A stretch of DNA of 64,000 nt from Desulfovibrio cuneatus DSM 11391 (GCF_000430005.1 NZ_AUCY01000013.1:1-64000), one strand, 5' to 3'. Counted from the stretch's first letter, positions 43,274 through 56,644 are shown. Notes: generated by a model from the letters alone, not told the origin. Numbers and translations are program-made.

Positions 43274-45772
43274 CTATTCAGCGGGAGTATCTTCTTCTAT
43301 TTTGCCTTCTTCGGCATTGGCGCCTTCGTCTATGCGGTCAAAGGCAGCTACAAAGGCGTTGCCGTCCATGCTAACCAGACGCACGCCCTGGGTAGCGCGG
43401 CCTATTTCATTCACTTCACCCACGCTGATGCGGATTATTTTATTGTCTGAGGTCAGCAAGATGAGCGCGTCGGAGTCGCTCACTTCCAAAGCTCCGATAA
43501 CCTGACCAGTTTTGGGAGTTGTCTTAAAGTTGATAACCCCTTTGCCGCCGCGGCTTTGCAGGCGGTACAGCTCTATTTTTGTACGCTTGCCATAGCCTTT
43601 GTGCGAAATGCTCATGATAGAGGCGTCTGCCCCTTCAGCCACCACTACGCAGGCCACTACGTTATCGTTCCCGCGCAGGGCAATGCCCTTTACACCGGAG
43701 GTGCCACGGCCCATGGGGCGTACATCCTTCAAGGGGAAGCGAATAGCAAGGCCGTCTGCCGTTGTGAGCACAATGTGGGCATCGTCCGATATTTCGCGCA
43801 CGGTGATGAGTTCATCTTCCTCACGCAGGCCCACGGCAATAAGACCGCTTTTGCGGCTGCGGGCGTACAAGGATGCGCTGGAACGCTTGACCATGCCTTT
43901 TTTGGTGACGAACAGGAAGTACTTGTCTTCGGCAAATTCCCGCACGGTAAGCACGGTGGCCACAAACTCGTCTTTTTCCAGGGGCAAGAGGTTGGCAATG
44001 TGTGCGCCCTTGGCGGTGCGGCTGCCTTCCGGAATTTGGTGCGCCTTCAACTGGTGCATACGCCCACGGTTGGTAAACAGCAGCAAATACTGGTGGTTGG
44101 AAGTGGTCAGGAAGTCTTGAATCACATCGTCCTCACCTGTTTGCAGGCCGGCAATGCCTTTGCCGCCACGGCGCTGCTGCTGGTACACATCCAGGCTGGT
44201 ACGCTTAATGTACCCGCGCCGGGAAAGGGTTATCACCACATCATCGTCGGGGATAAGGTCTTCAATATCAATGCCTGTAAGCGCATCCATTTCAATGGTG
44301 GTGCGGCGTGGTGTGGCAAAGGTATCTTTCAGTTCCTGAATTTCTTTGCGAATTTCATTACGCAGCACGTCTTCATTTTCCAGAATGCTTTTAAAGAACT
44401 CAATTTTCTTCAGGAGTTCTGCATATTCTTCAAGAATTTTTTCGTGTTCCAGGTTGGTCAGGCGCTGCAAGCGCATGTCCAGAATGGCCTGGGCTTGCAC
44501 GTCGGAAAACGAGAAGCGGGTCATTAACCGTTCTTTAGCTTCTGGCGGCGTTTTGGAAGCACGAATAAGTGCCACCACTTCGTCAATATTATCCAGAGCA
44601 ATGCGCAGCCCTTCCAGAATATGCGCCCGTGCTTCCGACTTTTTCAGGTCGTAGCGGGTACGGCGAATAACCACTTCCCGCCGGTGTTCCATAAAATGGA
44701 ACAAGGCAGACTTCAAGTTGAGCAGTTGCGGCCTGTTGCCCACCACAGCAATCATGTTGTAGGCAAAGGACGTTTCCAGCGGGGTGTATTTATACAGCGA
44801 ATTAATGACAATATCGGGTATGGAGCCGCGTTTTAAGTCCAGCACAATGCGAATACCGCGTCTGTCGGATTCGTCGCGCAAATCGGTCACACCGTCAATT
44901 TTACGCTCATTGACCAAAAAGGCAATTTTTTCCACCAAGCTGGATTTATTCAGGGCATAAGGAATTTCCCGAATAACAATGCTTTCCCCGCCCTTTTTAC
45001 GCTGCTCTATTTCCAGCTTGCCGCGCACCTTTACGGAGCCACGGCCAGTGGTATAGGCATCTTCCAGGCCTTTGCCGGAAAACACAAACCCGCCCGTAGG
45101 GAAGTCTGGCCCTTTCACAAAATCCATGAGGTCATGCACAGTACATTCAGGCTCTTCCACCATGTGCAGTAATGCGTCGCACAATTCCCCAAGGTTATGC
45201 GGGGGAATATTGGTAGCCATGCCCACGGCAATGCCGGAAGTACCGTTAAGCAGCAGGTTAGGCACCTTGGTGGGCAATACGCTGGGTTCTTCCAGGGTGT
45301 TGTCGTAGTTGGGGCGGAACGCTACTGTTTCCTTATCAATATCTTCCAGAAACTCCCCGGCCAGCCGGGACATACGTACTTCCGTGTATCGCATGGCAGC
45401 GGCAGAGTCGCCATCGATACTACCGAAGTTACCTTGCCCGTCTATGAGCATGTCGCGCATGGAAAATTCCTGCGCCATACGTACCAGGGCGTCATACACC
45501 GCCGTGTCGCCATGGGGGTGGTACTTACCAATTACGTCACCCACCACCCTGGCAGATTTCTTGGGGGTTCGGTTGTAGCCGTTGCCAAGCTCATGCTGGG
45601 CAAACATAATACGGCGGTGCACAGGCTTTAAGCCGTCGCGCACGTCGGGAATGGCCCGGCCAATAATAACCGAAAGCGAATATTCCAGGTACGCCTTGCG
45701 CAGCTCTTTTTCTATATCCACCCCAGGGGTGGTTTCCAAACCCGTTTCCGGGGCGTCATTCACAGTATCCAA
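43274..45772 (-). CDS. gyrA: DNA gyrase subunit A
   Basis: An 832-residue type II topoisomerase subunit. The catalytic Tyr lies in [11 protein letters not shown]; the quinolone-resistance region reads [20 protein letters not shown], with Thr where E. coli has Ser83 and the Asp87 equivalent kept. The C-terminal six-bladed domain carries the GyrA box QRRGGKG, needed for DNA wrapping. No ATG fits: a TTG at 45772 stands 4-5 bases behind GGGAGG, and a GTG at 45763 is the alternative; the frame further upstream is unlike GyrA. It is the last gene of the dnaA-dnaN-gyrB-gyrA run but is separated from gyrB by about 380 bases of repeat DNA. Confidence 0.96.
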   Translation of the reverse strand: MDTVNDAPETGLETTPGVDIEKELRKAYLEYSLSVIIGRAIPDVRDGLKPVHRRIMFAQHELGNGYNRTPKKSARVVGDVIGKYHPHGDTAVYDALVRMAQEFSMRDMLIDGQGNFGSIDGDSAAAMRYTEVRMSRLAGEFLEDIDKETVAFRPNYDNTLEEPSVLPTKVPNLLLNGTSGIAVGMATNIPPHNLGELCDALLHMVEEPECTVHDLMDFVKGPDFPTGGFVFSGKGLEDAYTTGRGSVKVRGKLEIEQRKKGGESIVIREIPYALNKSSLVEKIAFLVNERKIDGVTDLRDESDRRGIRIVLDLKRGSIPDIVINSLYKYTPLETSFAYNMIAVVGNRPQLLNLKSALFHFMEHRREVVIRRTRYDLKKSEARAHILEGLRIALDNIDEVVALIRASKTPPEAKERLMTRFSFSDVQAQAILDMRLQRLTNLEHEKILEEYAELLKKIEFFKSILENEDVLRNEIRKEIQELKDTFATPRRTTIEMDALTGIDIEDLIPDDDVVITLSRRGYIKRTSLDVYQQQRRGGKGIAGLQTGEDDVIQDFLTTSNHQYLLLFTNRGRMHQLKAHQIPEGSRTAKGAHIANLLPLEKDEFVATVLTVREFAEDKYFLFVTKKGMVKRSSASLYARSRKSGLIAVGLREEDELITVREISDDAHIVLTTADGLAIRFPLKDVRPMGRGTSGVKGIALRGNDNVVACVVVAEGADASIMSISHKGYGKRTKIELYRLQSRGGKGVINFKTTPKTGQVIGALEVSDSDALILLTSDNKIIRISVGEVNEIGRATQGVRLVSMDGNAFVAAFDRIDEGANAEEGKIEEDTPAE

Positions 45773-45814
45773 AGGGCCTCCCTTTGTAATAGCAACAAGG
45801 GTTTGTGTGCTTTG

Positions 45815-46145
45815 GCAGGGAGGGAACCCCAAGGACCCTTGGCCCTTGAGTTTCCTCCCCGCACCCCACCCTCCTGAACCCATTTTTAAAGGGTTCCAGA
45901 AGCCATGGGGAGCAAAATTATCATATTCATGCTGTTATAGCAGCAATTATGTCGATCATTGCAGGGTGGAAACGCTGAGTTTTTTCGTTTGGCAAGGCGC
46001 GAGCTTTTTTTGAAACGGGTGGCTGGACTCTTCGGTCCTGCCCCCTTTCAAAAAAAGTGAGCAACGCCACCAAACGGAATAAAATCAGTGTTTCCTGGGG
46101 GAGGGAAACTCAAGGAGTTTGGATCCTTGGGGTTCCCTCCCCCAG
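45815..46145. repeat. Composite inverted repeat containing Family A copy A6, between gyrB and gyrA
   Basis: Left arm 45817-45860 (GGGAGGGAACCCCAAGGA...) and right arm 46098-46142 (...TCCTTGGGGTTCCCTCCC) are inverted copies. Between them 45968-46098 is a Family A hairpin: AACGCTGAGTTTTTTCG, GTTTGGCAAGGCGCGAGC, TTTTTTTGAAACGGG / CCCCTTTCAAAAAAAG, CCACCAAACGGAATAAAATC, AGTGTTTCC. 45861-45967 between them has no further feature. Confidence 0.8.
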
Positions 46146-46150
46146 TTCAC

Positions 46151-49725
<3,575 letters not shown>

Positions 49726-49761
49726 ATACTCTCCTTGTAGTAATAAGAGGGTCTGACACTT

Positions 49762-49916
49762 TGTGCGTAAGTCAGTTTATTGCTTGATTTTATTGATTTT
49801 TTAGTGAACATTACAGGAACACTCCCATTGTTCCTATGTGCGTTACCCGTCTTCTTGCATTTCCCCTGCTCGAGTAAGGCACATTTGCTTCAATGTTGAC
49901 AACTCATTGTGCGTAA
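49762..49916. promoter_or_regulatory. Two DnaA boxes near the dnaA-dnaN junction
   Basis: TGTGCGTAA at 49762-49770 (intergenic) and at 49908-49916 (in the 3' end of dnaA) are reverse complements of TTACGCACA, the same variant found twice in the oriC array. They may feed back on dnaN-gyrB transcription or form a minor part of a two-part origin. Confidence 0.5.
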
Positions 49917-51261
49917 CATTGTTACTTGCTAGTAATGATTTGATTTTTTTAATGCTGTACACCACTGAAGAGTGGTCGCGGCCACCAAAAAAACGGCCTA
50001 CCTGCACCAGAGAAAACCCCAGCAGTTCCCGGCACAAATACATGGCATAATGCCGTGCTGTGCAAGCGCTTTGGGTGCGGGCCGTGCCTGTTACCTGCTG
50101 TTCCGTTGTTCCGCAATATTCCGCTACACAGCGCACAATACCCTGCGGCGTAAGGCAGTTTTGTGAGCCAAGGGTGCTTATGATGTGTTCAATATCGGGG
50201 GTTTCATCCCCCACCAGCAGCTTGTAAGCCTTAATGCGGGTAAGGGTGCCGATAATGGTGCGAAAATCAGTAACGTTCTGGGCCAGGGAAAGGGCTTGCC
50301 CTTTGGTAAGACCCAGGTGAAATTCAGTGTTCATTTGCTGCACATACAGGCGGCGTACGTGCACATCCGGCTTTTTCAGTTTTACCACAAGGCCGCTGGT
50401 AAGGCGCTGGCGCAACTGGGGTAAAATACTTTCCCGCCCGGCAGGGGAAGCGTCCATGCACAGGGTAACCGCCTTGTTGTGGCGGTACAGCGTGTCCAGG
50501 TAGCTGGCAGCCTGTTTTTGCAGGCTGGCTCCGGCATCAAAAAGGCGCTGTGCATCGTCAATAAAATACCCTTGAATGCCCCCAGGGGTGTTTAACCCTG
50601 CATTGGCTTTGGCAAAGGCCATGAATTCTTCTGCGTCGCCATAAAACATCTGTAAGGAAGAATAGGCGTTGGTAATGGCATTTATCATGGCTTCCAGCAG
50701 GTGTGTTTTGCCGGAACCGCTATGCCCGAACACCACAAAAGGGGTGTATTGGGGCTTGCGGATGTTGGTAACCGCTTCTTTGGCGGCTGCCAGGGGAAAG
50801 TCGTTTTTCTTGTTGACCAAAAAAGAAGCAAAGGTGTGGTCTTGCAGGGGTATGCGCCCTGCCACAAAAAGGGCGGGTTGTTGGCCTTCTTCCCCGGTAA
50901 CCGGGGCGGAATGAACTGCGCCTTGCCCACGGGGGGTGGTTATTTCCGGTTCCCCTGCTTTTTGGTTGGTTTTTTCTGTGTGCTGTATCTGGGTACTTTC
51001 CCTTACTTCTGTGCTGCCATTTTGTCCTTCATAGGCAAGGTGCAAGGGGGCAATAACCGCTACGGCGTGCTGTTCAAACTGGGGGCGAATACATTCCTGA
51101 AACCAGCGCCCGAAAAAAGAATGTGGGAAGGAAACCCGCAGTTCCTTGTTTTCCGTGTCCAGGGAAAGCAGCAATGGGTCAAACCATTGGGCAAGTGCCT
51201 GTTCTTGAAAGAACAGGGCAAGGTGGTCACGCATTTTTTTTTTCAGAATGGTAGCAGTCAT
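49843..51261 (-). CDS. dnaA: Chromosomal replication initiator protein DnaA
   Basis: A 472-residue AAA+ initiator. Domain I about 1-75 (MTATILKKKMRDHLALFFQE), linker 76-135, AAA+ with Walker A GHSGSGKT at 179-186 and Walker B YFIDDAQR at 232-239, and domain IV with the DnaA signature LCRELLGFSLVQVGRFFGGR followed by DHSSVVYSIKKI. It is divergent from E. coli DnaA in the region before Walker A (HTFASFLVNKKNDFPLAAAK in place of YTFDNFVVG-type). The start at 51261 gives a normal domain I; ribosome site weak, and a Family A repeat begins about 20 bases upstream. The origin lies 2 kb further on, beyond a U32-family gene. Confidence 0.93.
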   Translation of the reverse strand: MTATILKKKMRDHLALFFQEQALAQWFDPLLLSLDTENKELRVSFPHSFFGRWFQECIRPQFEQHAVAVIAPLHLAYEGQNGSTEVRESTQIQHTEKTNQKAGEPEITTPRGQGAVHSAPVTGEEGQQPALFVAGRIPLQDHTFASFLVNKKNDFPLAAAKEAVTNIRKPQYTPFVVFGHSGSGKTHLLEAMINAITNAYSSLQMFYGDAEEFMAFAKANAGLNTPGGIQGYFIDDAQRLFDAGASLQKQAASYLDTLYRHNKAVTLCMDASPAGRESILPQLRQRLTSGLVVKLKKPDVHVRRLYVQQMNTEFHLGLTKGQALSLAQNVTDFRTIIGTLTRIKAYKLLVGDETPDIEHIISTLGSQNCLTPQGIVRCVAEYCGTTEQQVTGTARTQSACTARHYAMYLCRELLGFSLVQVGRFFGGRDHSSVVYSIKKIKSLLASNNVTHNELSTLKQMCLTRAGEMQEDG

Positions 51262-51282
51262 ACGTAGTGGGAAAATCCAGGA

Positions 51283-51485
51283 TAGGGAAACGCAGATTTT
51301 TCCGTTTGGCAGCGTTACTTCACTTTTTTTGAAGCAGTCGAGGAAGAAAGAGTTGACTCGGCCTGTCCTAGACCTTCGGCTTCCGCCCTGCGGGCGGTTC
51401 CCAATTCCGCAGGAAAGTGGAATTGTCACTTCAACTTCAAAAAAAGCTCGTGCCTTGCCAAACAAAAAACTGAGCGGTTCCCCAA
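51283..51485. repeat. Family A long hairpin with expanded loop, copy A7, just upstream of dnaA
   Basis: GGGAAACGCAGATTTTTCCG, GTTTGGCAGCGTT, CTTTTTTTGAAGCAGTCGAG on one side and CTTCAAAAAAAGCTCGTGCC, TTGCCAAACAAAAAACTGAG, CGGTTCCCC on the other. The loop is enlarged to about 90 bp and includes CCGCCCTGCGGGCGG and TTCCGCAGGAAAGTGGAA palindromes. Confidence 0.82.
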
Positions 51486-51922
51486 AAGTTATTCAATCAG
51501 TGCTTTCCGGGAAAGCAAGGCAGCAGTCCTTTGCGGGAAAAATGAGCATTCACCAGAGTGTATTTCAATGCACACGGGGCAAATGGTATGGCCTTTGGCA
51601 ATACCCGTTCATGCCTTGCGAATTAAAGAAAAATCATACCACAAATGGGGGCAAGATACAACAACGCAGGCTGTGAAGATTTAGGAAGAAGATTATGTAT
51701 TGTATTATTTAAAATTATCGTTAAATAGCATGGGGATAGCCAACATAACTTAAATTTGTCTGTTGGCTGTTAGTTATTGTGTACAGGGTGAGAGTGAAAA
51801 TGAGCATGGTGAAAAAAAGTGCCCTTCCCTTGGGCCAAAAGCACTGTTGTGAGTATTATGAATAATTTCAAATTGGTAGAAGCAAGGGTGCATTCTCCGG
51901 GCCATTGTTCAGGATAACTATA
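51486..51922. other. Gene-free AT-rich stretch between dnaA and the U32 gene
   Basis: Upstream of dnaA and its repeat. 51660-51800 is A/T-rich. It should hold the dnaA promoter, but no DnaA box of the TTATNCACA form and no clear promoter pair were recognised. No coding signal. Confidence 0.4.
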
Positions 51923-53290
51923 TTATTTGAATGCTCCGGTACGCACAAAAACACCCTGAGGAACATTAGCACACGGGCAGTGCAACACTCCCTTGGTGCC
52001 GGAATGCAGGGCTGCCACCCGTTCTCCTTTGCTGTTTTCCAGGGCAAACGTACCGGGCTGGAACTCTGGGCGCTGCATGCCGGGCAGCATAAATTCAAGG
52101 GGCGTAGTGGTGCTGAGGGTGCCTTTCAGTTCTAGAGCAAATGTGCCGGGGCTGGTTTCTTCCAGCACGCGGGCAGCAATGGGTTTTTCCAGGGCACCTT
52201 CCCCGGTGGCGGGAAACTGTTTGCGTTCACCTGGCACAAAAAAGCCTGTGCTTAAAGGGCGGCTGGCGGTGTAGGCCAGTTCTGCCATAAAGGGCTGAGC
52301 CACAAAAGGGGCACCCGTGGTAACGGCTGCATGGGCTGCCAGCAGGGCTGTTTTATAGGCGTCCACCACGTGGGCTACATAGGTTGCCCCTTTTACTCTG
52401 CCTTCAATTTTCAGGGTATGTACCCTTTGGCGCACAAACCATGGCAGGTAAGGCAACAGGCACAGGTCGTGTGGTGACCAGATGCTGGCATAGCCTTCAT
52501 TTTCATCCACCGTCCACAAGGCTTCATTTGGGCGTGTTTTTTCCGCAACTGTCACAAAGGGTTGTGGTTCTTCCGCCATGGGGTGGCTTTGTTCGTATGT
52601 GTGCTGTGGGCTGCAATGGCCTGCGCAGCCACCTGTGTGCAGCGCCTTGTATTCAAAGCGGCAGGGGTGTGTGCATTGGCCAAGGTTTGCCGGGCGGTTG
52701 TTCAGCCAGGCGGAAAGCAGGCACTTGCCGGAAACCGCAAGGCACATGGCCCCGTGCACAAACACTTCCAGTTCCATTCTGCCTGTTACTGCTTTGGCTA
52801 GGGTATGAATATTGCGGCAGGTCAGCTCCCGCGCAAGGTTCACCCGTGTAACGCCGCAATCGGCCCAGAACAGGGCGCTTTCACTATTCACCGTGTTGGC
52901 CTGGGTGGAAAGGTGAATGGGCACACCAGGGGCATAGGTGCGGGCAAGGCGCAGCACGCCGGGGTCTGCAATAATAAAGGCATGTACCCCGGCGTGGGCG
53001 GCCTGTTCAATAACGCCGGGCAAGGCGGCCAGTTGTTCCTGCATGGGCATGGCGTTAAGGGTGTAATACACCTTGGCATTGCTGGCATTGGCAAGGGTCA
53101 CAGCTTCTTGCAATTCTGCCATGGTAAAGCCATTGGCAGCGGCCCGCAGGTTCAAGGCGGTGCCCCCAAGGTATACAGCGCTTGCGCCGTATAAAAGGGC
53201 TGTGCGGAATTTTTCCATGTTGCCGGCAGGGGCCAGCAGTTCCGGCAGGGGCAGTACAGTGTGCGTATGTATGTTGCTAATAGTGTGCAT
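51923..53290 (-). CDS. Peptidase U32 family protein
   Basis: A 455-residue protein. It opens with ELLAPAGNMEKFRTALLYGA and SAVYLGG, and contains the U32 signature ELEVFVHGAMCLAVSGKCLL and the cysteine set CTHPC, CAGHC, plus LKIEGRVKGATYVAHVVDAY. U32 members such as RlhA/TrhP hydroxylate RNA, others are called collagenase-like proteases; the four-cysteine cluster suggests the RNA-hydroxylase branch (inference). The ATG at 53290 lies inside a DnaA box and has no good ribosome site; no alternative start exists near. The gene sits between oriC and dnaA. Confidence 0.88.
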   Translation of the reverse strand: MHTISNIHTHTVLPLPELLAPAGNMEKFRTALLYGASAVYLGGTALNLRAAANGFTMAELQEAVTLANASNAKVYYTLNAMPMQEQLAALPGVIEQAAHAGVHAFIIADPGVLRLARTYAPGVPIHLSTQANTVNSESALFWADCGVTRVNLARELTCRNIHTLAKAVTGRMELEVFVHGAMCLAVSGKCLLSAWLNNRPANLGQCTHPCRFEYKALHTGGCAGHCSPQHTYEQSHPMAEEPQPFVTVAEKTRPNEALWTVDENEGYASIWSPHDLCLLPYLPWFVRQRVHTLKIEGRVKGATYVAHVVDAYKTALLAAHAAVTTGAPFVAQPFMAELAYTASRPLSTGFFVPGERKQFPATGEGALEKPIAARVLEETSPGTFALELKGTLSTTTPLEFMLPGMQRPEFQPGTFALENSKGERVAALHSGTKGVLHCPCANVPQGVFVRTGAFK

Positions 53291-53725
53291 AACTTGCTAT
53301 TTTGCTGATATAGTATGTTTTTTTGTATGGTTTTGAAATGTGCATAACGCAAGGGCGTGTGCTGTTCTCCCACGTTTCACAGGTCAGGGCAAGGTGCTTT
53401 TAGTGCGGCTGCGGGCACAACCATTTGTCCCTGAAAAAAAATTGTGCGTAAGTGTGTGCATAACATGTTTGTAGTGAGTTACTTTATTGTTTCTTCATTG
53501 TGCAAAAAAATGTGCATAACTTTATATTATACTAATATTATTTACTTAAATAGAAAATGTGAGTTGGTGTTCTTTCCCATTTCCATGTGAGAAGAGCCAT
53601 TTCCACAGCCACTGGAAAGTATTGGCAAGGGGCTGTGTATTGTGCATAACACGGTAGAAAACGTGTGCGTAACTTTATACTGAACTGTTATTATTTATTT
53701 TTATGAATGAGAGGGAATTCAAATA
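53284..53725. other. Probable replication origin (oriC) with seven DnaA boxes
   Basis: Five boxes TGTGCATAA (reverse TTATGCACA) at 53284-53292, 53339-53347, 53455-53463, 53511-53519 and 53641-53649, and two TGTGCGTAA at 53443-53451 and 53664-53672, all in the same orientation. Two very A/T-rich tracts follow boxes directly (53520-53556 and 53673-53715) and are candidate unwinding elements. Transcription leaves the region on both sides (U32, dnaA, dnaN, gyrB, gyrA left; CNNM and liv right). No protein gene overlaps it apart from the U32 start. Confidence 0.85.
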
Positions 53726-53824
53726 TGCACGTACTCACCATTGAGGTTAGGTTGCATTTTCCCTTGGGGTCATGCATTATTTGCGGGAAAGTCTATTTTT
53801 GAAGTGCTCTCATTAACTCGCATC

Positions 53825-54147
53825 ATGGAAACGCGCAGTTATTTCGTTTGGCAAGGTCGGGGACACAGGCTCTGTGCGCAAGCTTTTTTTGAAGCAGGAG
53901 TGACAATTCCGCAGGAAAGCGGAATTGGGAACCGCCCGCAGGGCGGGAGCCGAAGGCCGAGGACGGGCCGAGTCAACTCTTCTGTCCTCGACTGTTTCAA
54001 AAAACACGTAAAGCCAACGGCAGTCGCGAGCGTAGCGAGCCGTGGAGCGAGGGCGGAGGGAACAGACAGCTTTGCTGGCTGTTCATTTTAACGAAGCCCA
54101 AGCAGAAGAAAGTCGCCAAACGGAATAAATCAGCGTTTCCTTAACCC
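53825..54147. repeat. Composite repeat: Family A arms around a Family C copy (A8 + C5)
   Basis: GGAAACGCGCAGTTATTTCG and GTTTGGCAAGG at the left, TTTTTTTGAAGCAGG, TTCCGCAGGAAAGCGGAA, CGGGCCGAGTCAACTCTTCT, GTCCTCGACTGTTTCAAAAA, then the Family C core GTCGCGAGCGTAGCGAGCC with CAGCTTTGCTGGCTGTTCAT, and the closing arm CGCCAAACGGAATAAATCAG, CGTTTCC. It begins about 100 bp past oriC. Confidence 0.85.
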
Positions 54148-54167
54148 GCCCGTGTGGCAGCAGGCCC

Positions 54168-55226
54168 ATGTATACAGAGCTTGTTATGTACGTATTAGGC
54201 ACCCTTGTTGCCTCGTTTCTGTGTTCCATGTGGGAGGCAGTGTTGCTCAGCATTAGCCCGGCCTATATGCAAATTGCTCAAAGAGAAGGTACACGCACCG
54301 GGCAAATTTTACAGCAGTTCAACCAGAATATTGAAAAACCCCTGGCAGCCCTGCTCACCATGAACACCATTGCTAACACGGTGGGTGCTATTGCGGTGGG
54401 GCGCACAGCAATGGGCCTTTGGGGCGATTCTTACCCCACCATTTCCGGCCTTGTGGTGCCTGCCAGCATGACCATTCTTATATTGTTGCTGGGGGAAGTT
54501 ATTCCCAAAACCCTGGCAGCCAAAAACTGGCGGGCTTTGGTGCCGTTCACGGTGAATGCCCTGTTCATTCTTATGCGGGTGCTGGCCCCCCTTGTGTGGC
54601 TGTGCCAACTGGTTACCAACCTGTTCAAGGCCAAAAACAGCGGGAGTGTCTTTTCACGGGCAGACCTTTTGGCCATGACAGAAATTGGTGAGGCTGAAGG
54701 CAAGCTGGATGAAATGGAAGCAGACTACATTCACAACCTGCTCAAATTTAAAGAATTGACAGCCAAGGATGTGATGACCCCCCGGCCCGTGCTGCTGTGC
54801 GTGCCACAAACGCTTACCTGCCGTGAATTTTATGATACCCAGGAACGCCTGACATATTCCCGCGTGCCTTTGCTGGAATCAGCCAGCAGCGATTCCATTG
54901 TGGGCTATGCCCTGAAAGACGAAATTCTGGAACTGATAGTGGATGGTAAAGAAGATACACAGCTTAGCAGCATAAAGAGGAATTTGATTTTTGTGCTGGA
55001 AGACTGCACTATTTTCAGCCTGTTCCATACCTTTATTGAAGGCCGGGAACACCTTGCCCTGGTGGGGGATGAATATGGCAGCACCCTTGGGCTGGTAACC
55101 ATGGAAGATGTGTTTGAGACGTTGCTTGGGGAAGAAATTGTGGATGAAACCGATACGGTGGTGGATTTGCAGGCGCATGCCAAGGAAAAGTGGAAGGGGA
55201 AAGGGGATGGTTTAGGGAGAGGATAA
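54168..55226 (+). CDS. CNNM/CBS-domain (CorC/HlyC-like) membrane protein
   Basis: A 352-residue protein. The N-terminal CNNM (DUF21) membrane domain, residues 1-170, contains SMWEAVLLSISPAYMQIAQR (the small/acidic motif of helix 1), NTIANTVGAIAVG and LGEVIPKTLAAKNW. A CBS pair follows (VMTPRPVLLCVP; TYSRVPLLESASSDSIVGYA; LALVGDEYGSTLGLVTMEDV). The usual C-terminal CorC_HlyC domain is missing, and the protein ends in a basic tail. Related proteins regulate or transport Mg2+/Co2+. The start is ATG 54168; another ATG at 54186 is possible. It stands alone. Confidence 0.86.
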   Translation: MYTELVMYVLGTLVASFLCSMWEAVLLSISPAYMQIAQREGTRTGQILQQFNQNIEKPLAALLTMNTIANTVGAIAVGRTAMGLWGDSYPTISGLVVPASMTILILLLGEVIPKTLAAKNWRALVPFTVNALFILMRVLAPLVWLCQLVTNLFKAKNSGSVFSRADLLAMTEIGEAEGKLDEMEADYIHNLLKFKELTAKDVMTPRPVLLCVPQTLTCREFYDTQERLTYSRVPLLESASSDSIVGYALKDEILELIVDGKEDTQLSSIKRNLIFVLEDCTIFSLFHTFIEGREHLALVGDEYGSTLGLVTMEDVFETLLGEEIVDETDTVVDLQAHAKEKWKGKGDGLGRG

Positions 55227-55446
55227 GAGCGGAGCGGATGAAATGAAATAAAAGAAACTACAAGCTGGCGCAGCGGCACACCGCAAAATACTTCGTGTTT
55301 CCACCTCTTACCAAAACGGAAGGGGCGGCACGCCGCACAAAACTAGTAAGCCCCCCTCTTACAAATATACTCCCCCCCACCCCCCGTTTGCTATTTTCCC
55401 CATAAATCAGTAAAGTCTTGCCAACCAAAGCTATCCGGAGGTCCAC
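55227..55446. other. Intergenic region with short GC palindromes
   Basis: Contains CAAGCTGGCGCAGCGGCACA, which recurs in altered form near 63000, plus GGCGGCACGCCGC. No promoter or gene was recognised; the ribosome site CCGGAGG of livJ closes it. Confidence 0.4.
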
Positions 55447-56571
55447 ATGAAGCGCTTTCTTTCCAGCATTACGGTGTTACTCAGCCTGGCCCTTGCCGTG
55501 CCCACGGCCCACAGTGCAAGCACCATCAAAATAGGCCTTATGGCCCCCATTACCGGTGCTTTTGCCAGTGAAGGCAAAGACATGCGCGCCATGGTGGAAC
55601 TGCTTGCCGAAGAGCTGAACAAGAAAGGGGGCATTAACGGCACCCCTGTGGAAATTGTGGTGGAAGATGACGGCAGCGAACCACGCACCGCCGCCAACGC
55701 CGCAAACCGCCTTGTTTCCAAGGGTGTGAACCTGGTTATTGGCACCTATGGCTCAGCCGTGACCGAAGCTTCACAAGATATTTATGATGAAGCAGGTGCT
55801 GTGCAAATTGCCACAGGGTCCACTTCCGTGCGCCTTACCACTAAAAAGCTGCCCAACTTTTTCCGCACCTGCCCGCGCGACGACGAACAGGGCCGCGTGG
55901 CTGTTGCCACCCTGAACAGCCTTGGGTTTAAAAAAATTGCCGTGCTGCACGACAACTCTGCTTACGCCAAGGGCCTTGCCCAGGAAGCCAAGGCAGAAAT
56001 TGAAAAAGACAAGGGCCTTTCCCTGGTGTTTTTTGATGCCCTGCAACCCGGCGAGCGCGATTACACTGCCATTCTCACCAAGCTGAAAGGCGTAAACCCC
56101 GACGTGATCTTTTTCACCGGGTATTACCCGGAAGCGGGCATGCTGCTGCGCCAAATGCATGAAAGCAAGTGGAAAGTGCCCCTGGTGGGCGGCGACGGTG
56201 CCAACAACATTGACCTTGTGAAAATTGCAGGTGTTGAAGCTGCCGCAGGCTACCGCTTCATTTCCCCGCCCATGCCCGGCGACCTGAACACCCCCATCGC
56301 CAAAAACTTTCTGGAAGCCTACATTGCCAAGCACGGCGCACCCCCAAGTTCCATCTGGTCTGTGGTGGCGGGCGATGCCTTCAACGTGCTGGCAGAAGCC
56401 ATTAAAAATGTGGGCACCAAGCCCGCAGATGTTTCCGCTTTCCTGCACACAAAGCTGAAAGACTATGACGGCCTCACAGGTAAAATTTCCTTTGACGCCA
56501 AAGGCGACCGCGTAGGCGACCTTTACCGCCTGTATGAAGTGGATAACCAGGGCAGGTTTGTCTTGAAATAG
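55447..56571 (+). CDS. livJ: Branched-chain amino-acid ABC transporter substrate-binding protein
   Basis: A 374-residue periplasmic protein. Signal peptide MKRFLSSITVLLSLALAVPT with cleavage after AHS. The mature part shows IKIGLMAPITGAFASEGKDM, RAMVELLAEELNKKGGINGT and the Peripla_BP_6 fold with VNLVIGTYGSAVTEASQDIY and YYPEAGMLLRQM. It captures leucine, isoleucine, valine or related acids and delivers them to LivHM. The start follows CCGGAGG. First gene of the liv operon; a Family B repeat of about 170 bp separates it from livH. Confidence 0.93.
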   Translation: MKRFLSSITVLLSLALAVPTAHSASTIKIGLMAPITGAFASEGKDMRAMVELLAEELNKKGGINGTPVEIVVEDDGSEPRTAANAANRLVSKGVNLVIGTYGSAVTEASQDIYDEAGAVQIATGSTSVRLTTKKLPNFFRTCPRDDEQGRVAVATLNSLGFKKIAVLHDNSAYAKGLAQEAKAEIEKDKGLSLVFFDALQPGERDYTAILTKLKGVNPDVIFFTGYYPEAGMLLRQMHESKWKVPLVGGDGANNIDLVKIAGVEAAAGYRFISPPMPGDLNTPIAKNFLEAYIAKHGAPPSSIWSVVAGDAFNVLAEAIKNVGTKPADVSAFLHTKLKDYDGLTGKISFDAKGDRVGDLYRLYEVDNQGRFVLK

Positions 56572-56644
56572 TTCATACCGCTCTGCTTGCATTTATTGCT
56601 CCAGCATGCCAAAACCTCTTTGGCCTGCTGGAGCAACCCCTTTT

